Shown in pieces: positions 35,406 to 44,201 of a stretch of 64,000 nucleotides of DNA. Within the stretch, counting starts at the first letter, position 1. The number at the start of each line of letters is the position of its first letter. Source of the stretch: Burkholderia sp. WP9. GTDB lineage: Bacteria; Pseudomonadota; Gammaproteobacteria; Burkholderiales; Burkholderiaceae. The DNA lies in assembly GCF_900104795.1 (NCBI RefSeq), contig NZ_FNTG01000002.1, positions 992,001 to 1,056,000 on the forward strand, given 5' to 3'. Both the position numbers and the translations under genes were made by a program. The notes beneath the pieces are model-generated. The model was not told where the DNA came from. It ran no database searches and worked only from the letters and a program-made list of their open reading frames with translations.

Positions 35406-37448
35406 CTAGAATCCGTACACCATTTTGACGAGGAAGGTGCGGCTTTGCTGCGCAATGACCTCCTGCGTATAGCCGGGGCCCGCCGGATCCGCATACTGTG
35501 TGTTGGCTACGTTGTACACCGAGAACGACACGTCGGCATGCTGGATCAGGCGCGTCGAGCCGACGGACAGATTGCCCAGGCAGTACCCTGCTGCGTGGCC
35601 ACTTTCGGCGAGTCGGCTTGATACACAGCGCAGTTCGGTGGCGAGCCGCGCCGCATTGCCAAAGAGCGGCAGTACCAGATTGAGTTTCGCGAGATGCCGC
35701 GGTGAATTTTGCAGAATGTCTCCGGTGGCGCCGTCTCGGGCGATCTGCCACGAATAGCTGGCCCGGACTCGGGTTTCACCGAATCGTTGCTCATAGCTTA
35801 TTTCAGCGCCGTTCGCTTTCGCCCGGTCGAGGTTCTCGAAAACGTACAGCCCGGCCGGCGAAGTCGTTTCCGAGATCAGGTCGCGAATGTCGTAATGGAA
35901 CAGAGAAAGTGTCGCGCGACCCGTCGCGCCAAACTGTCTCTGGTAGATCAGTTCGGTGGTCGTGATGTGCTCAGCCTTCAATGAAGGATTCGCGGACTGT
36001 CCACCCACCCCCGGTACAGCGTAATAGAGTTCATAGGCGTTCGGCGCGCGATAGGCGCGACCGTACACCAGTTTCACTGTGTCGCTGTTGGTCGGCTTGT
36101 AGGCGAGCGCCACGCGTGGACTCACGTTGCCGCCTGCCGCTGTCTCCACGTCGTAACGAAGTCCGACATTGAGCGAAAAATTCGCGGGCAATTGCAGTTC
36201 GTCTTCACCGTAGATTCCGGTGCGGTTACCGGAGCGCCGGTCGTCGAGAAAACTCTCGTAGGGTTCGACGTTGAAGTTGTACTGATCGCGATGAGCGTCG
36301 CGCGTATAGTCGAAACCCAGCACGACTCTATTTTTCGGAAGGGACGTGAACGTGGTGTGAACGTCGACGCCGTACCAGAGCGCGTGGTCGCCATCGACGT
36401 TCTCCACCGGCCCTGGCGCATAAAGACTCGGACTGCGATAGTCGTAACGTCCCCAGTACGCGCTCGACGCCAGTTGTATGCCTTCCGCGATTGTGTGCTG
36501 AAAAGTGCCGTCGATAAAACTATGCGTATCGGTCGTGCTGAACGGCGCGTTGAATATCGCGCCATACGGCGCGGTGGGGACGCCCTTCGTCCGGTTGCCA
36601 TAGCCCATGCTAAGGCCGAACTCGCCGTACGTGAACTTGGCGAGCAACTTCTGACTGCGATCGTAGTCGAGTCCTTGTGCCACGCCATTGTTCTGGTCGG
36701 GCGTATCGAACTCCGGATAAAACAGGCTCTGCCCGTTGCTGACAAAAGAACTCGCCGACAGCAGTACGTCCGCGCCATTCGTGCCATGCCAGCCGTAGGA
36801 TGCGCGCGCCTGCTTCTCGCCAAAACTCCCTGCTGCGACTGCGACCTGAGCACCGCGGAGACTTTCGCCGGTCTTTGTAATCACGTTCACGACGCCAAAT
36901 AGCGCGTTCGAACCGTACACAGCCGATCCTGGACCCGGCACATACTCAATACGCTCGACAAGATCCAGGTCTACCGGAAAATCGGTGCCAATGGCAGCCT
37001 GGTCGAATACCGAGTCGTTGGTTCGTACTCCGTCGATCAGCAGCAAAAACCGGCTGTTGTAGTCGCCCGGGCGCTGAAAGCCCCGTGCGCCGAGATACGA
37101 ATAGGTCCGGTCGTAGGTTGTGTAGAGTCCGGGAAGCGACGCGAGCGCATCCGCGAGGGTCTTCCATCCGAAATCGCGGATATCGGCGGCCGTCAGAATG
37201 AAGACCGCGGCCGGTGCGTCGGATATCGGCTGGGCAAGCCGGCTGGCGCTACTCACCGTGACCTGCATCAACGCTTCCAGCGGTATCGCGGTCAGATCAC
37301 CCGGCGCATGCTCGCTAGAGGATAGCTCCGGGTTCGCCTGCGCGGCCGCTCGAGCGTTGTGTGCCGGAATAACAGCAGACGCTGCGGCTAGCAAGGTGAG
37401 GCGCAACGTGCACTTAACACCGCGCGCAAAGTTACGCAAATCGGACAT
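35406..37448 (-). CDS. TonB-dependent outer membrane receptor
   Basis: A 680-residue receptor with a signal peptide (LTLLAAASAVIPAHNARA), a plug domain (~90-210: SDAPAAVFILTAADIRDFGWKT to GSNALFGVVNVITKTG) and a 22-strand-type barrel ending in VKMVYGF. The ligand (siderophore, cobalamin, metal or other) cannot be read. The start at 37448 (MSDLRNFARG) gives a proper signal peptide. Its stop is 1 bp from the YfiR-like start, so the receptor may feed a signal into the YfiR-GGDEF/EAL pathway. An IS5-family element starts 131 bp upstream. Confidence 0.9.
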   Translation of the reverse strand: MSDLRNFARGVKCTLRLTLLAAASAVIPAHNARAAAQANPELSSSEHAPGDLTAIPLEALMQVTVSSASRLAQPISDAPAAVFILTAADIRDFGWKTLADALASLPGLYTTYDRTYSYLGARGFQRPGDYNSRFLLLIDGVRTNDSVFDQAAIGTDFPVDLDLVERIEYVPGPGSAVYGSNALFGVVNVITKTGESLRGAQVAVAAGSFGEKQARASYGWHGTNGADVLLSASSFVSNGQSLFYPEFDTPDQNNGVAQGLDYDRSQKLLAKFTYGEFGLSMGYGNRTKGVPTAPYGAIFNAPFSTTDTHSFIDGTFQHTIAEGIQLASSAYWGRYDYRSPSLYAPGPVENVDGDHALWYGVDVHTTFTSLPKNRVVLGFDYTRDAHRDQYNFNVEPYESFLDDRRSGNRTGIYGEDELQLPANFSLNVGLRYDVETAAGGNVSPRVALAYKPTNSDTVKLVYGRAYRAPNAYELYYAVPGVGGQSANPSLKAEHITTTELIYQRQFGATGRATLSLFHYDIRDLISETTSPAGLYVFENLDRAKANGAEISYEQRFGETRVRASYSWQIARDGATGDILQNSPRHLAKLNLVLPLFGNAARLATELRCVSSRLAESGHAAGYCLGNLSVGSTRLIQHADVSFSVYNVANTQYADPAGPGYTQEVIAQQSRTFLVKMVYGF

Positions 37449-37575
37449 GGGAGTAATACTTACTAACGTAGCGCATGAAATGGTGCATTCATCCAGCTTC
37501 TTATCGGCTTTTCCGGCGCAAACTTGAATCGGGCGCAAAGCGCCGCGTTCAGCCGTGGGCCCGTTATGACAAGCG

Positions 37576-37579
37576 CTAA
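37576..37579. repeat. CTAA target duplication, left
   Basis: The 4-bp CTAA abuts the left end of the IS; the same 4 bp abut the right end at 38745-38748. IS5-family elements favour YTAR targets. Confidence 0.85.
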
Positions 37580-38744
37580 GGCTACGCTGAAAAAGGTCAA
37601 CGGCATTGGGCGTTCAATCGTTAGATGTGCATGAAACAACAGACCCTTGCGATGGCGGCCGATCAAGGCGCCGGATTTGAACAGTACCGTCGGCCAACCA
37701 AACGCGATGTGTTCCTTGAGACGATGGAGCAGATCGTGCCGTGGGCGCAATTGTGCGAGGTTGTCGAGCCGTACTATCCGAAGGGTCAAGGCGGTCGCCC
37801 GCCAGTGGGTCTGGAGCGCATGCTGCGCATGCACTTTGTGCAGCACTGGTTCAACCTGGCGGATGAGGCGTGCGAGGAGGCGCTGCTGGACAGCACCGCA
37901 TTGCGGCGATTCGTCGGGATTGACCTGGGGCGCGAGCGGGTTCCCGATGGCACGACGCTGTTGAAGTTTCGCCGGCTGCTGGAGCGCAACAAGCTCGGCG
38001 AGCAGTTGTTCTCCAAGGTCGGCGAAGTACTGCAAGGGCATGGGCTGAAGGTTGGCACCGGCACGATCGTGGATGCCACCATCATCGGTGCGCCCAGTTC
38101 CACGAAGAATGCGGACAAGGCACGAGACCCCGAAATGCATCAGACGAGGAAGGGCCAGCAGTGGTACTTCGGCATGAAGCTGCACATCGGTGTGGATAGC
38201 CAGACGGGACTGGCACACAGCGCGGTAGTGACGGCGGCAAACGTGCATGACAAGCATCCGCTGCCGGCGCTACTGCACGGCGACGAGCGGCGTGTGTACG
38301 GCGACAGCGCCTATGCGAGCCAGAAGGAACTCATCGCCAGCAAGGCGCCGAAAGCGAAGGACTTCACCAACCAGCGTGTGCGCAATCGCAGTGGTGAAGT
38401 CGATGAAACCAGGCGCTCGAAAAACCGCAACAAGTCGAAGATTCGTGCCCGGGTCGAACACGTCTTTGCGGTGGTCAAGCGGCTGTGGGGCTTCGGCAAG
38501 GTGCGCTATCGCGGCCTCGCGAAGAACGCCACGCGTGCCTTTACTGCACTCGCGCTGGCCAACATCTACATGAGCCGCGCGCGGCTGATGGCACAGGTGC
38601 GTCCATAAGCAGCCGAAATGGGTCGAGAGCCCCGCTTGCCAGGCCCTTCAGGGCCGGGAAATCGAACCGGTCGCATCGCTGATCTCACATTCCGGAATTC
38701 AGCATCAAGCTGTCGGCGAAAACGGTGGCTTCTTCAGCGTAGCC
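37580..38744 (+). mobile_element. IS5-family insertion sequence, 1165 bp, intact
   Basis: The element is bounded by imperfect inverted repeats: GGCTACGCTGAAAAAG at 37580 and, read from the other strand at 38744, GGCTACGCTGAAGAAG. It is flanked by the CTAA duplication and carries one complete transposase gene. The intact ends, duplication and reading frame indicate a fairly recent, possibly still mobile insertion. It sits upstream of the TonB-receptor operon and downstream of a small unknown gene. Confidence 0.93.
37631..38608 (+). CDS. IS5-family transposase
   Basis: A 325-residue DDE transposase (ATG at 37631; an alternative ATG two codons earlier is at 37625). An N-terminal DUF772-like region (FLETMEQIVPWAQL, VGLERMLRMHFVQHWFNLAD) is followed by the catalytic domain, with Asp in GTIVDATIIGAPSS, Asp in VYGDSAYASQ and Glu in RARVEHVFAVVKR. 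All three catalytic residues are present and there is no frameshift. Confidence 0.95.
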   Translation: MKQQTLAMAADQGAGFEQYRRPTKRDVFLETMEQIVPWAQLCEVVEPYYPKGQGGRPPVGLERMLRMHFVQHWFNLADEACEEALLDSTALRRFVGIDLGRERVPDGTTLLKFRRLLERNKLGEQLFSKVGEVLQGHGLKVGTGTIVDATIIGAPSSTKNADKARDPEMHQTRKGQQWYFGMKLHIGVDSQTGLAHSAVVTAANVHDKHPLPALLHGDERRVYGDSAYASQKELIASKAPKAKDFTNQRVRNRSGEVDETRRSKNRNKSKIRARVEHVFAVVKRLWGFGKVRYRGLAKNATRAFTALALANIYMSRARLMAQVRP

Positions 38745-38748
38745 CTAA
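38745..38748. repeat. CTAA target duplication, right
   Basis: Right copy of the 4-bp duplication that flanks the IS; joining the two flanks restores a continuous noncoding sequence. Confidence 0.85.
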
Positions 38749-38827
38749 GGGTTGATACTGATGCCGATATCCGATCGGTAACTTCTTCGCGCGTGAATTC
38801 GCTGACGAAGAAAAATGTGCACCCTGA

Positions 38828-38868
38828 TTTCTGGCCTCCGGTTTTAGAGGGGGCACGTCATGTCTGCT
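38828..38868. repeat. Imperfect inverted repeat GTGCACCC / GGGGGCAC
   Basis: GTGCACCC and GGGGGCAC, about 25 bp apart, pair at seven of eight positions. It lies in noncoding DNA just right of the IS. It may be a hairpin or the residue of an older element; I cannot decide which. Confidence 0.25.
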
Positions 38869-38991
38869 CTATCCCGCTCCCTTAAGATTTCCTTCAGCAT
38901 TTCCCCTTAAATTCGAGGTAGACCGTTTTCCCGGTTCGCATGAACGGACCTAAAAAGGCCTGCGGTCGGCCCACAAAAAAAGAGAGATTAG

Positions 38992-39258
38992 ATGGCAAGG
39001 GGAAAAATTAGCGCGGCCGTCGGGAATGCTCGCTCTGCGTATGCGCTCGAGCTTGCAAGAGGGCGCTCATACATCGGCAGTACGCTGACGCCGGCGACAC
39101 GCAGCAATGCCATTACCGAAGTATTCGCCGAATTCGTCGAACTATATGGAGATCGAGAATTAGCCTTGTTTCAAAAGCTTCTTGCAGAAGATCTGCAACG
39201 GCAAGGTCAGCCCGACGCTTCGTTGGCCGTGCTTGAATTCAAGCTCCGTATTCGGTGA
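38992..39258 (+). CDS. Hypothetical 88-residue protein
   Basis: A small protein beginning MARGKISAAVGNARS, mostly helical by composition, with a Leu/Glu-rich end (LAVLEFKLRIR). A weak AGAGAG lies before the ATG. It has no recognisable domain, signal peptide or membrane segment. Its composition is less GC-rich than the neighbours, which fits recent acquisition next to the IS, but it may also be non-coding. Confidence 0.45.
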   Translation: MARGKISAAVGNARSAYALELARGRSYIGSTLTPATRSNAITEVFAEFVELYGDRELALFQKLLAEDLQRQGQPDASLAVLEFKLRIR

Positions 39259-39279
39259 GCGAGCGCTTAGTTCGAACGA

Positions 39280-39313
39280 TGAGCGCCGCCTAACTTCAGC
39301 GTCAAGGCGCTCA
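39280..39313. terminator. Hairpin between convergent genes
   Basis: TGAGCGCC (39280-39287) pairs with GGCGCTCA (39306-39313) over an 18-base loop, followed on the plus strand by CTCTTCTC. It sits between the small unknown gene and the convergent ankyrin gene, so it is a plausible but weak bidirectional terminator. Confidence 0.35.
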
Positions 39314-39360
39314 CTCTTCTCGACGCATGTGCGTCCGCGCATGCCGGACTCATTCCCGCA

Positions 39361-40023
39361 CTATCCGGCAGATAACAGACGAGCCACCTGGTCCGACTTC
39401 GTCTGCACCGCGATATCCTTCGCCGTCAATCCCCGATTATCCTTGAGCGCCCGATTCGCGCCGCGTGCGATCAGCAGCCGGACGGTATCCGCGCGATCGT
39501 ATCCCGCCGCCCACATCAGCGCAGTGAGGTCGTTCTTATAAGGACGATTCACGTCGACCCCGGCATCGAGCAGTTGACTCACCACTTTCGACTGTCCCTG
39601 GCCGGCCGCATACTCCATCGCAGTCTTGCCGATGCGATCCGTGGCAAGAGGATCGGCGCCGTGCGCCAGCAGCAGCGCGACGATTTCATCAAAGCCGCCG
39701 TACGCCGCGGCCATCAACGGTGTGACGCCCGGCGCGCTGGCGTGCTGAACGTTCGCGCCATGTTCGATCAGCATGCGCGCCGTTCCCACGTCGCCTTTTT
39801 TGCACGCGGTAATTAGCGCAGTGTCGCCGATGCGGTTCATGGCATCCACTGCGGCCCCGCGCTGAAGCGCCGCGAGAGCCGACGGCTCGTCTCCGTCTTT
39901 CGCGGCTGCAAGCAGTTGCCTGTTTGTTTCTCCGTCGCCTTGCGCATGCGCGGGCATGCATGCGCCGAATGCGCCCGCAAGCAACACGACAACAGCAGTG
40001 GTACGGATGAGAGTTTGTTTCAC
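39361..40023 (-). CDS. Secreted ankyrin-repeat protein
   Basis: A 220-residue protein with a signal peptide (TAVVVLLAGAFGACMPAHA) and about five ankyrin repeats from residue ~35 (GDTALITACKKGDVGTARML, GVTPLMAAAYGGFDEIVALL, GKTAMEYAAGQGQSKVVSQL and a last DLTALMWAAGYDRADTVRLL). The start is GTG at 40023 with GGGAGG upstream. Ankyrin repeats are protein-binding scaffolds; one in the periplasm may assemble or protect an enzyme. It lies just downstream of the diheme cytochrome and PQQ dehydrogenase genes on the same strand, so it may serve that system. This is inference. Confidence 0.85.
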   Translation of the reverse strand: MKQTLIRTTAVVVLLAGAFGACMPAHAQGDGETNRQLLAAAKDGDEPSALAALQRGAAVDAMNRIGDTALITACKKGDVGTARMLIEHGANVQHASAPGVTPLMAAAYGGFDEIVALLLAHGADPLATDRIGKTAMEYAAGQGQSKVVSQLLDAGVDVNRPYKNDLTALMWAAGYDRADTVRLLIARGANRALKDNRGLTAKDIAVQTKSDQVARLLSAG

Positions 40024-40038
40024 GGCATCGCCTCCCTG

Positions 40039-40665
40039 CTACTGGAGATTGTTGATGTATGCGGCGAGATTGCGAATGTCGTCGTCTGTCAGATTGCGGG
40101 TCACACTGGCCATGTTGCCGGCGTCGTTGGTCCGCGTATGCGAACGGAAGTCCTGCATTTGCTTGACGATGTACGGATACAGTTGACCCGAGACGCGCGG
40201 AATCTCGTTCTGACCAGAAAAGCCGCCCAGGTGGCACATCGTGCATAACACCTCTGCAGCTTTATTCTTTCCGGCTTCGATGCTGGCGCTATCCGCCTTG
40301 AATGGAACGGACACCAGCTTTTGCGCGGCGAAGTAGTCGGCCAGATCCTGCATGTCGTCGCGCGAAAGGTTCGCCGCCATCGGCGACATGCGCGGGTCGC
40401 TGCGCCGCCCTTCCTTGAAGTCCTTGAGTTGCAGATAGAGATAGCGCGCGCTCTGACCCGCGAGAATCGGATAGTCCGGATTCGTCGAATTGCCCATAGG
40501 CCCATGACAGGCCACGCACACCTGCGCTTTTGCCTTGCCCGCCTCGGCGTCGGCGTGCGCGTTCAACGGCAGCCATGCGGCGGCGAACCAGCCGCACAGC
40601 CATGCCGTCCATGAGCGGCGCACCACTCCCCGGGTTTCCCGTAGCATCGGCATGCGCATCGTCAT
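40039..40665 (-). CDS. Periplasmic diheme cytochrome c (c4-like)
   Basis: A 208-residue protein with an N-terminal signal and two CxxCH sites: [10 protein letters not shown] (~50) and [10 protein letters not shown] (~141). The two halves are similar, as in cytochrome c4. It overlaps the PQQ dehydrogenase stop by 4 bp, which makes it the likely electron acceptor for that enzyme. Its gene is followed 15 bp later by the ankyrin protein gene. Confidence 0.9.
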   Translation of the reverse strand: MTMRMPMLRETRGVVRRSWTAWLCGWFAAAWLPLNAHADAEAGKAKAQVCVACHGPMGNSTNPDYPILAGQSARYLYLQLKDFKEGRRSDPRMSPMAANLSRDDMQDLADYFAAQKLVSVPFKADSASIEAGKNKAAEVLCTMCHLGGFSGQNEIPRVSGQLYPYIVKQMQDFRSHTRTNDAGNMASVTRNLTDDDIRNLAAYINNLQ

Positions 40666-42395
40666 GGCAGCGCAAAAACCACCACGGTGTTGCCGCGCTT
40701 GAAGTCGAGCTGGGTATTGCCGCCCGCCGCGACCGCGACGTATTGCTTACCGTGCACCATGTACGACACCGCGGGCGCATTGACGCCTGCGCCGCACTGG
40801 AACTCCCAGAGCTTCTTGCCGGTGGCGGAATCGAATGCGCGGAACAGGCCGTTGCCTTCGCCGTTGAATACGAGACCGCCCGCCGTCGCCAGCACGCCGC
40901 CTATCAGCGGTTGTTCGGTCTTGAAGTCCCACGCCACCTTACCCGTATCGACGTTGACCGCGGAGAGCTTGCCCCATTGCTGTTCGGCCGCGATCGTCTT
41001 GAACGCGCCGCCCAGCCAAAGCTTGCTGCCACCCGGATAGGCCGCGTCCTCGACCTGATACGTCATCGGTTGATGCAGATTGGCCGCATACACGAGGCGC
41101 GTTTGCGGATCGAACGCCATTGGCGACCACTCGACTCCGCCGTTCGCGCCGGGCAGCATCCGCGCGCCCGCGGCTGTCGGCAACGTCCACATGTTCTCCT
41201 GGGGAATCATCGCCTGCGAATAGCGGATCAGCCGCCCGGTGGCGCGATCGTGAACGTACACGTGGCCGGTCTTGCCGCCGTGCACCACGCCCGGAATCAT
41301 CTTGCCGTTGGTGTCGCGCACGTCGATCAGCATCGGCGGGCTCACGGCGTCGAGATCCCACACGTCATGCGGCACATACTGGTAGTGCCATTTGTACTTG
41401 CCGCTGTCCAGATCGATCGCGACGAGTGAATCCGTATAGAGGTTGTCTCCCGGGCGGATTGCGCCATACAGGTCCGGCGAGGGATTGCCCACCACGAAGA
41501 ACACCGTATGCGTTTGCCGATCGACGGCGGGCGCCATCCACACACCGCCGCCGAGCGTTTTGTAGAAATCGCCCCCCTTCGCGGCGAGCTGTTTTTTCTC
41601 CGCGTCGATATCGCGTTTCTCGTCGCGGCCAGTCGCATCTTTCGTGGCCCACACGCCTTCCTGCCCGGTTTCCGGAATCGTATAGAACGTCCACAGCAAT
41701 TGACCGGAGTTTGCATCGAACGCTTTGAGGAACCCGCGAATGCCATATTCGCCGCCGTTCGTGCCAATCAGCACCTTGCCGTCGACGACCGTCGGCGCCA
41801 TCGTTTCCGAGTAGCCCTGATCGGGATCGGCAATTTGCGTTTGCCACAGCACGTTGCCGGTTTTCGCGTCGAGCGCGACGAGTTTCGCATCGAGCGTGCC
41901 CATGAAGAGCCGGTCGCCGGCTATGGCCACGCCGCGATTGTTGGGCCCGCAACAAAACGTCGTGACCGAGCCCATCTTGTGCTTGTAATGCCAGAACTCC
42001 TTGCCCGTGACCGCGTCGACCGCATACACGTGGTTAAACGAGGTGGTAATGAACATCACACCATTCGATACGATCGGCGCCGTTTCCATCGACTCGTTGA
42101 CGGCTGTCTGGAAGATGAAAGCCGGTCTGAGTTTCGCCACGTTCGTCTTGTTGATTTGTGCGCCGCGGTAGTAGCGCGTCTGCGCGTAGGAACCGTTCGA
42201 AAGCAACCAGTCGTTCGACGTGGTGGCCGCCTTGTCGAGTTGATCCTGACTCACGGGCTGCAGCGTCGACGGCACGGGTGAGCTCGTCGTAGTCGAAGTG
42301 TTCTGAACTTCGTCGGCGGCAAAAGCAGAAGGTAGGCCGAATGCAATGGCGAGCAGGGAAAGACCAATAGCATCTGGAATGCGAACGAATGGCAT
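40662..42395 (-). CDS. PQQ-dependent alcohol dehydrogenase, lanthanide-type active site
   Basis: A 577-residue quinoprotein with a signal peptide and PQQ beta-propeller repeats. Recognisable sites are the adjacent Cys pair ([10 protein letters not shown], ~148-149), metal ligands Glu216 (NGGEYGIRG) and Asn304 (VGNPSPD), the catalytic Asp347 in [10 protein letters not shown], and Asp349 two residues on. The extra Asp is the mark of rare-earth-dependent enzymes (Ca-type MxaF has Ala there). There is no heme domain. It is diverged from the XoxF encoded at 52086 and is probably a distinct methanol or other alcohol dehydrogenase. Substrate preference is not clear. It forms an operon with the diheme cytochrome. 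Confidence 0.92.
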   Translation of the reverse strand: MPFVRIPDAIGLSLLAIAFGLPSAFAADEVQNTSTTTSSPVPSTLQPVSQDQLDKAATTSNDWLLSNGSYAQTRYYRGAQINKTNVAKLRPAFIFQTAVNESMETAPIVSNGVMFITTSFNHVYAVDAVTGKEFWHYKHKMGSVTTFCCGPNNRGVAIAGDRLFMGTLDAKLVALDAKTGNVLWQTQIADPDQGYSETMAPTVVDGKVLIGTNGGEYGIRGFLKAFDANSGQLLWTFYTIPETGQEGVWATKDATGRDEKRDIDAEKKQLAAKGGDFYKTLGGGVWMAPAVDRQTHTVFFVVGNPSPDLYGAIRPGDNLYTDSLVAIDLDSGKYKWHYQYVPHDVWDLDAVSPPMLIDVRDTNGKMIPGVVHGGKTGHVYVHDRATGRLIRYSQAMIPQENMWTLPTAAGARMLPGANGGVEWSPMAFDPQTRLVYAANLHQPMTYQVEDAAYPGGSKLWLGGAFKTIAAEQQWGKLSAVNVDTGKVAWDFKTEQPLIGGVLATAGGLVFNGEGNGLFRAFDSATGKKLWEFQCGAGVNAPAVSYMVHGKQYVAVAAGGNTQLDFKRGNTVVVFALP

Positions 42396-42666
42396 GAGCG
42401 TCTCCTTGGCTTTTTATTGTTCAAGAATTTCAGCGCTGGAGTGCGGCATTCATCCACGCCAGCAATGGCGTAGAAAAGCAGGATGGCACAACCCTCTCAA
42501 ACAACAAAAGCGTACGATTTAGAACCGTTGATTGCTTTGTCAGAATGGGTCGGCTGCGCACAGACGGGCGAAGGTCATGCCCTCGCCCCAAAAGGCCGGC
42601 TCGCTTAAGCGTAGGCGATACGCTCCAAATTTTCCAGACCCTCGACAGGTATTGAGCAGAGCGGAC

Positions 42667-43620
42667 TTACCCGTATGACGAGTTCGCACGTCCGGCGCTC
42701 ACGGGACGCGTGGCCGAGTGAAACTCCGGTGCGAATCGCCAGGCGAGCAACAGCAGCGCAAGCAGCGCGGGACACCAGCGCAAATCCGTCGGCACCGGTT
42801 CGCGGTGAGCGAATCGCGCATCGAGCAGGGCCTCGCTCAAGGACGCAGTGCTCGACAGGCGGCGATATCCGAAGCCGATCTGTTCGGCCACGGCGGCAAG
42901 GTAATGCCCGTGCAATTCGGACAGCTCCTCGTGGCTTTCCGCCCGCGTTTCGGATCCCGGCCGCGTAGGCACCTGGATCACGTCCTCTGCCTGCCAGTAG
43001 CCGTCACGCCGACCGTCGGAATCGGTGCGCGGAATGGGCGCGGCCTGATCGCCACCAACGCCGATCAGCCAGCCCTTGATCTGAGCGGGGTTGATGTCCC
43101 GCGCCGGCGCATCCGAAGGCAGGATTGGCGGCGCCTCCTGTCCATCGGTGACGAACACGACAGCCGCGCCATGACCGATATCCTGCGCCACGCGAACCGC
43201 GGAATAGACGCCGCCCTCGGCAATGCGGCTCCAGTTGGTCCAGCGCATTCGCCAGTCGATCCTGTCGAGCGAGGACAGCAACGCATCGTAGTTGCTGCAG
43301 ACTTCGACGGGCGGCAGCAACAGCAACGTCCGCTGACCGGTGAACACACTCCACCCAAGCTTCGACCCGCATGGCAATCGCCCCAGCGCGTCGCGCGCCG
43401 CAGCCCGCGCGAACGCCAGGCGGCTCACCGGTGCGCCATTCAGTGCGATGTCCTCGACATCCATGCTCTGCGTAATGTCGAAGGTGACGATGTAGCTGAA
43501 CGTATTGCGCGGCAGTATCACGCGAGGCATGGCGACCGCGGCGATCAGCAACACGAGCGCCACGGGCGTCGTCCAGTGCCGCCGTCCGGAAAGCCCGCGC
43601 TTCGGCGCGCCGAATCTCAT
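42667..43620 (-). CDS. mxaL: MxaL-like vWA protein
   Basis: A 317-residue membrane-anchored vWA protein: an N-terminal helix (WTTPVALVLLIAAVAMPRVIL), the vWA domain with MIDAS-like FDITQSMD (DxTxS instead of DxSxS), VVFVTDGQEAP, and a C-terminal helix (ALLALLLLAWRF). MxaL is part of the mxaRSACKL set needed for calcium insertion into MxaF-type methanol dehydrogenase in Methylobacterium. It overlaps the mxaK-like gene by 4 bp and ends the set; 271 bp separate it from the PQQ dehydrogenase gene. Confidence 0.82.
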   Translation of the reverse strand: MRFGAPKRGLSGRRHWTTPVALVLLIAAVAMPRVILPRNTFSYIVTFDITQSMDVEDIALNGAPVSRLAFARAAARDALGRLPCGSKLGWSVFTGQRTLLLLPPVEVCSNYDALLSSLDRIDWRMRWTNWSRIAEGGVYSAVRVAQDIGHGAAVVFVTDGQEAPPILPSDAPARDINPAQIKGWLIGVGGDQAAPIPRTDSDGRRDGYWQAEDVIQVPTRPGSETRAESHEELSELHGHYLAAVAEQIGFGYRRLSSTASLSEALLDARFAHREPVPTDLRWCPALLALLLLAWRFAPEFHSATRPVSAGRANSSYG

Positions 43621-44201
43621 GGCAGATCCTTGCTCTGCGGATCGCTCACCTTGACGTTGTGCTGCGACTTGACCTCCGGCGATTCCGCCGTGGAGTGCGT
43701 TTCAGGCGCGAGCCATAGCGCCCGTTCGAGGTTATAGCGCGCATCCCAATCGTCCGGCGCGGCACGCAGCAAAGTCCGGTAGCGCGCCTTGGCCTCCTCG
43801 ATCATGGCGGCCGAGCGAATCGTGCCGGACCGGCTGTCGCCCATGCTCTCACGCAGGTACATGTTGCCAAGATCGAACAGTGCCGCGCGCCCTACGTCGC
43901 CAGATTGCGCGTCGCGGATCAGGTTTTCGAAGAGCGGACCTGCCCTGTCGTAGGCACCCGCGTTCGACAACGCGATGGCGCGCGCGAGTCGAACCTGGCC
44001 GTCCTCGCGTCGACCCTGTTCGTCGCGCGGAGCGCCTGTCGCGGCCGCTTTGCCGGCTGTTTTGGCTGTTTCAGCCGCGACTGCCGCGACGGCCTCATTG
44101 ACGTGCTGCGCGTGCCGCAGGCGAACCCCGTCATACGCCGCGACACCGGCGCAACACAGCGCGACGGCCGCGAAGATGAGATGAATCGACGCGCGCTTCA
44201 T
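43617..44201 (-). CDS. mxaK: MxaK-like membrane protein
   Basis: A 194-residue protein starting MKRASIHLIFAAVALCC with one N-terminal membrane helix, an Ala-rich linker, and a TPR-like part (ALFDLGNMYLRESMGD, ARYRTLLRAAPDDWDARYNLERAL). Assignment rests on its place between mxaC and mxaL and on the fold. The start at 44201 lies in an ATGA overlap with the gene before; the longer frame from 44273 is rejected. Confidence 0.75.
   Translation of the reverse strand: MKRASIHLIFAAVALCCAGVAAYDGVRLRHAQHVNEAVAAVAAETAKTAGKAAATGAPRDEQGRREDGQVRLARAIALSNAGAYDRAGPLFENLIRDAQSGDVGRAALFDLGNMYLRESMGDSRSGTIRSAAMIEEAKARYRTLLRAAPDDWDARYNLERALWLAPETHSTAESPEVKSQHNVKVSDPQSKDLP

Noticed and set aside
38828..38868. A second insertion sequence end to the right of the IS5 element
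   Set aside because: Only one imperfect inverted repeat is visible, with no transposase fragment or target duplication.
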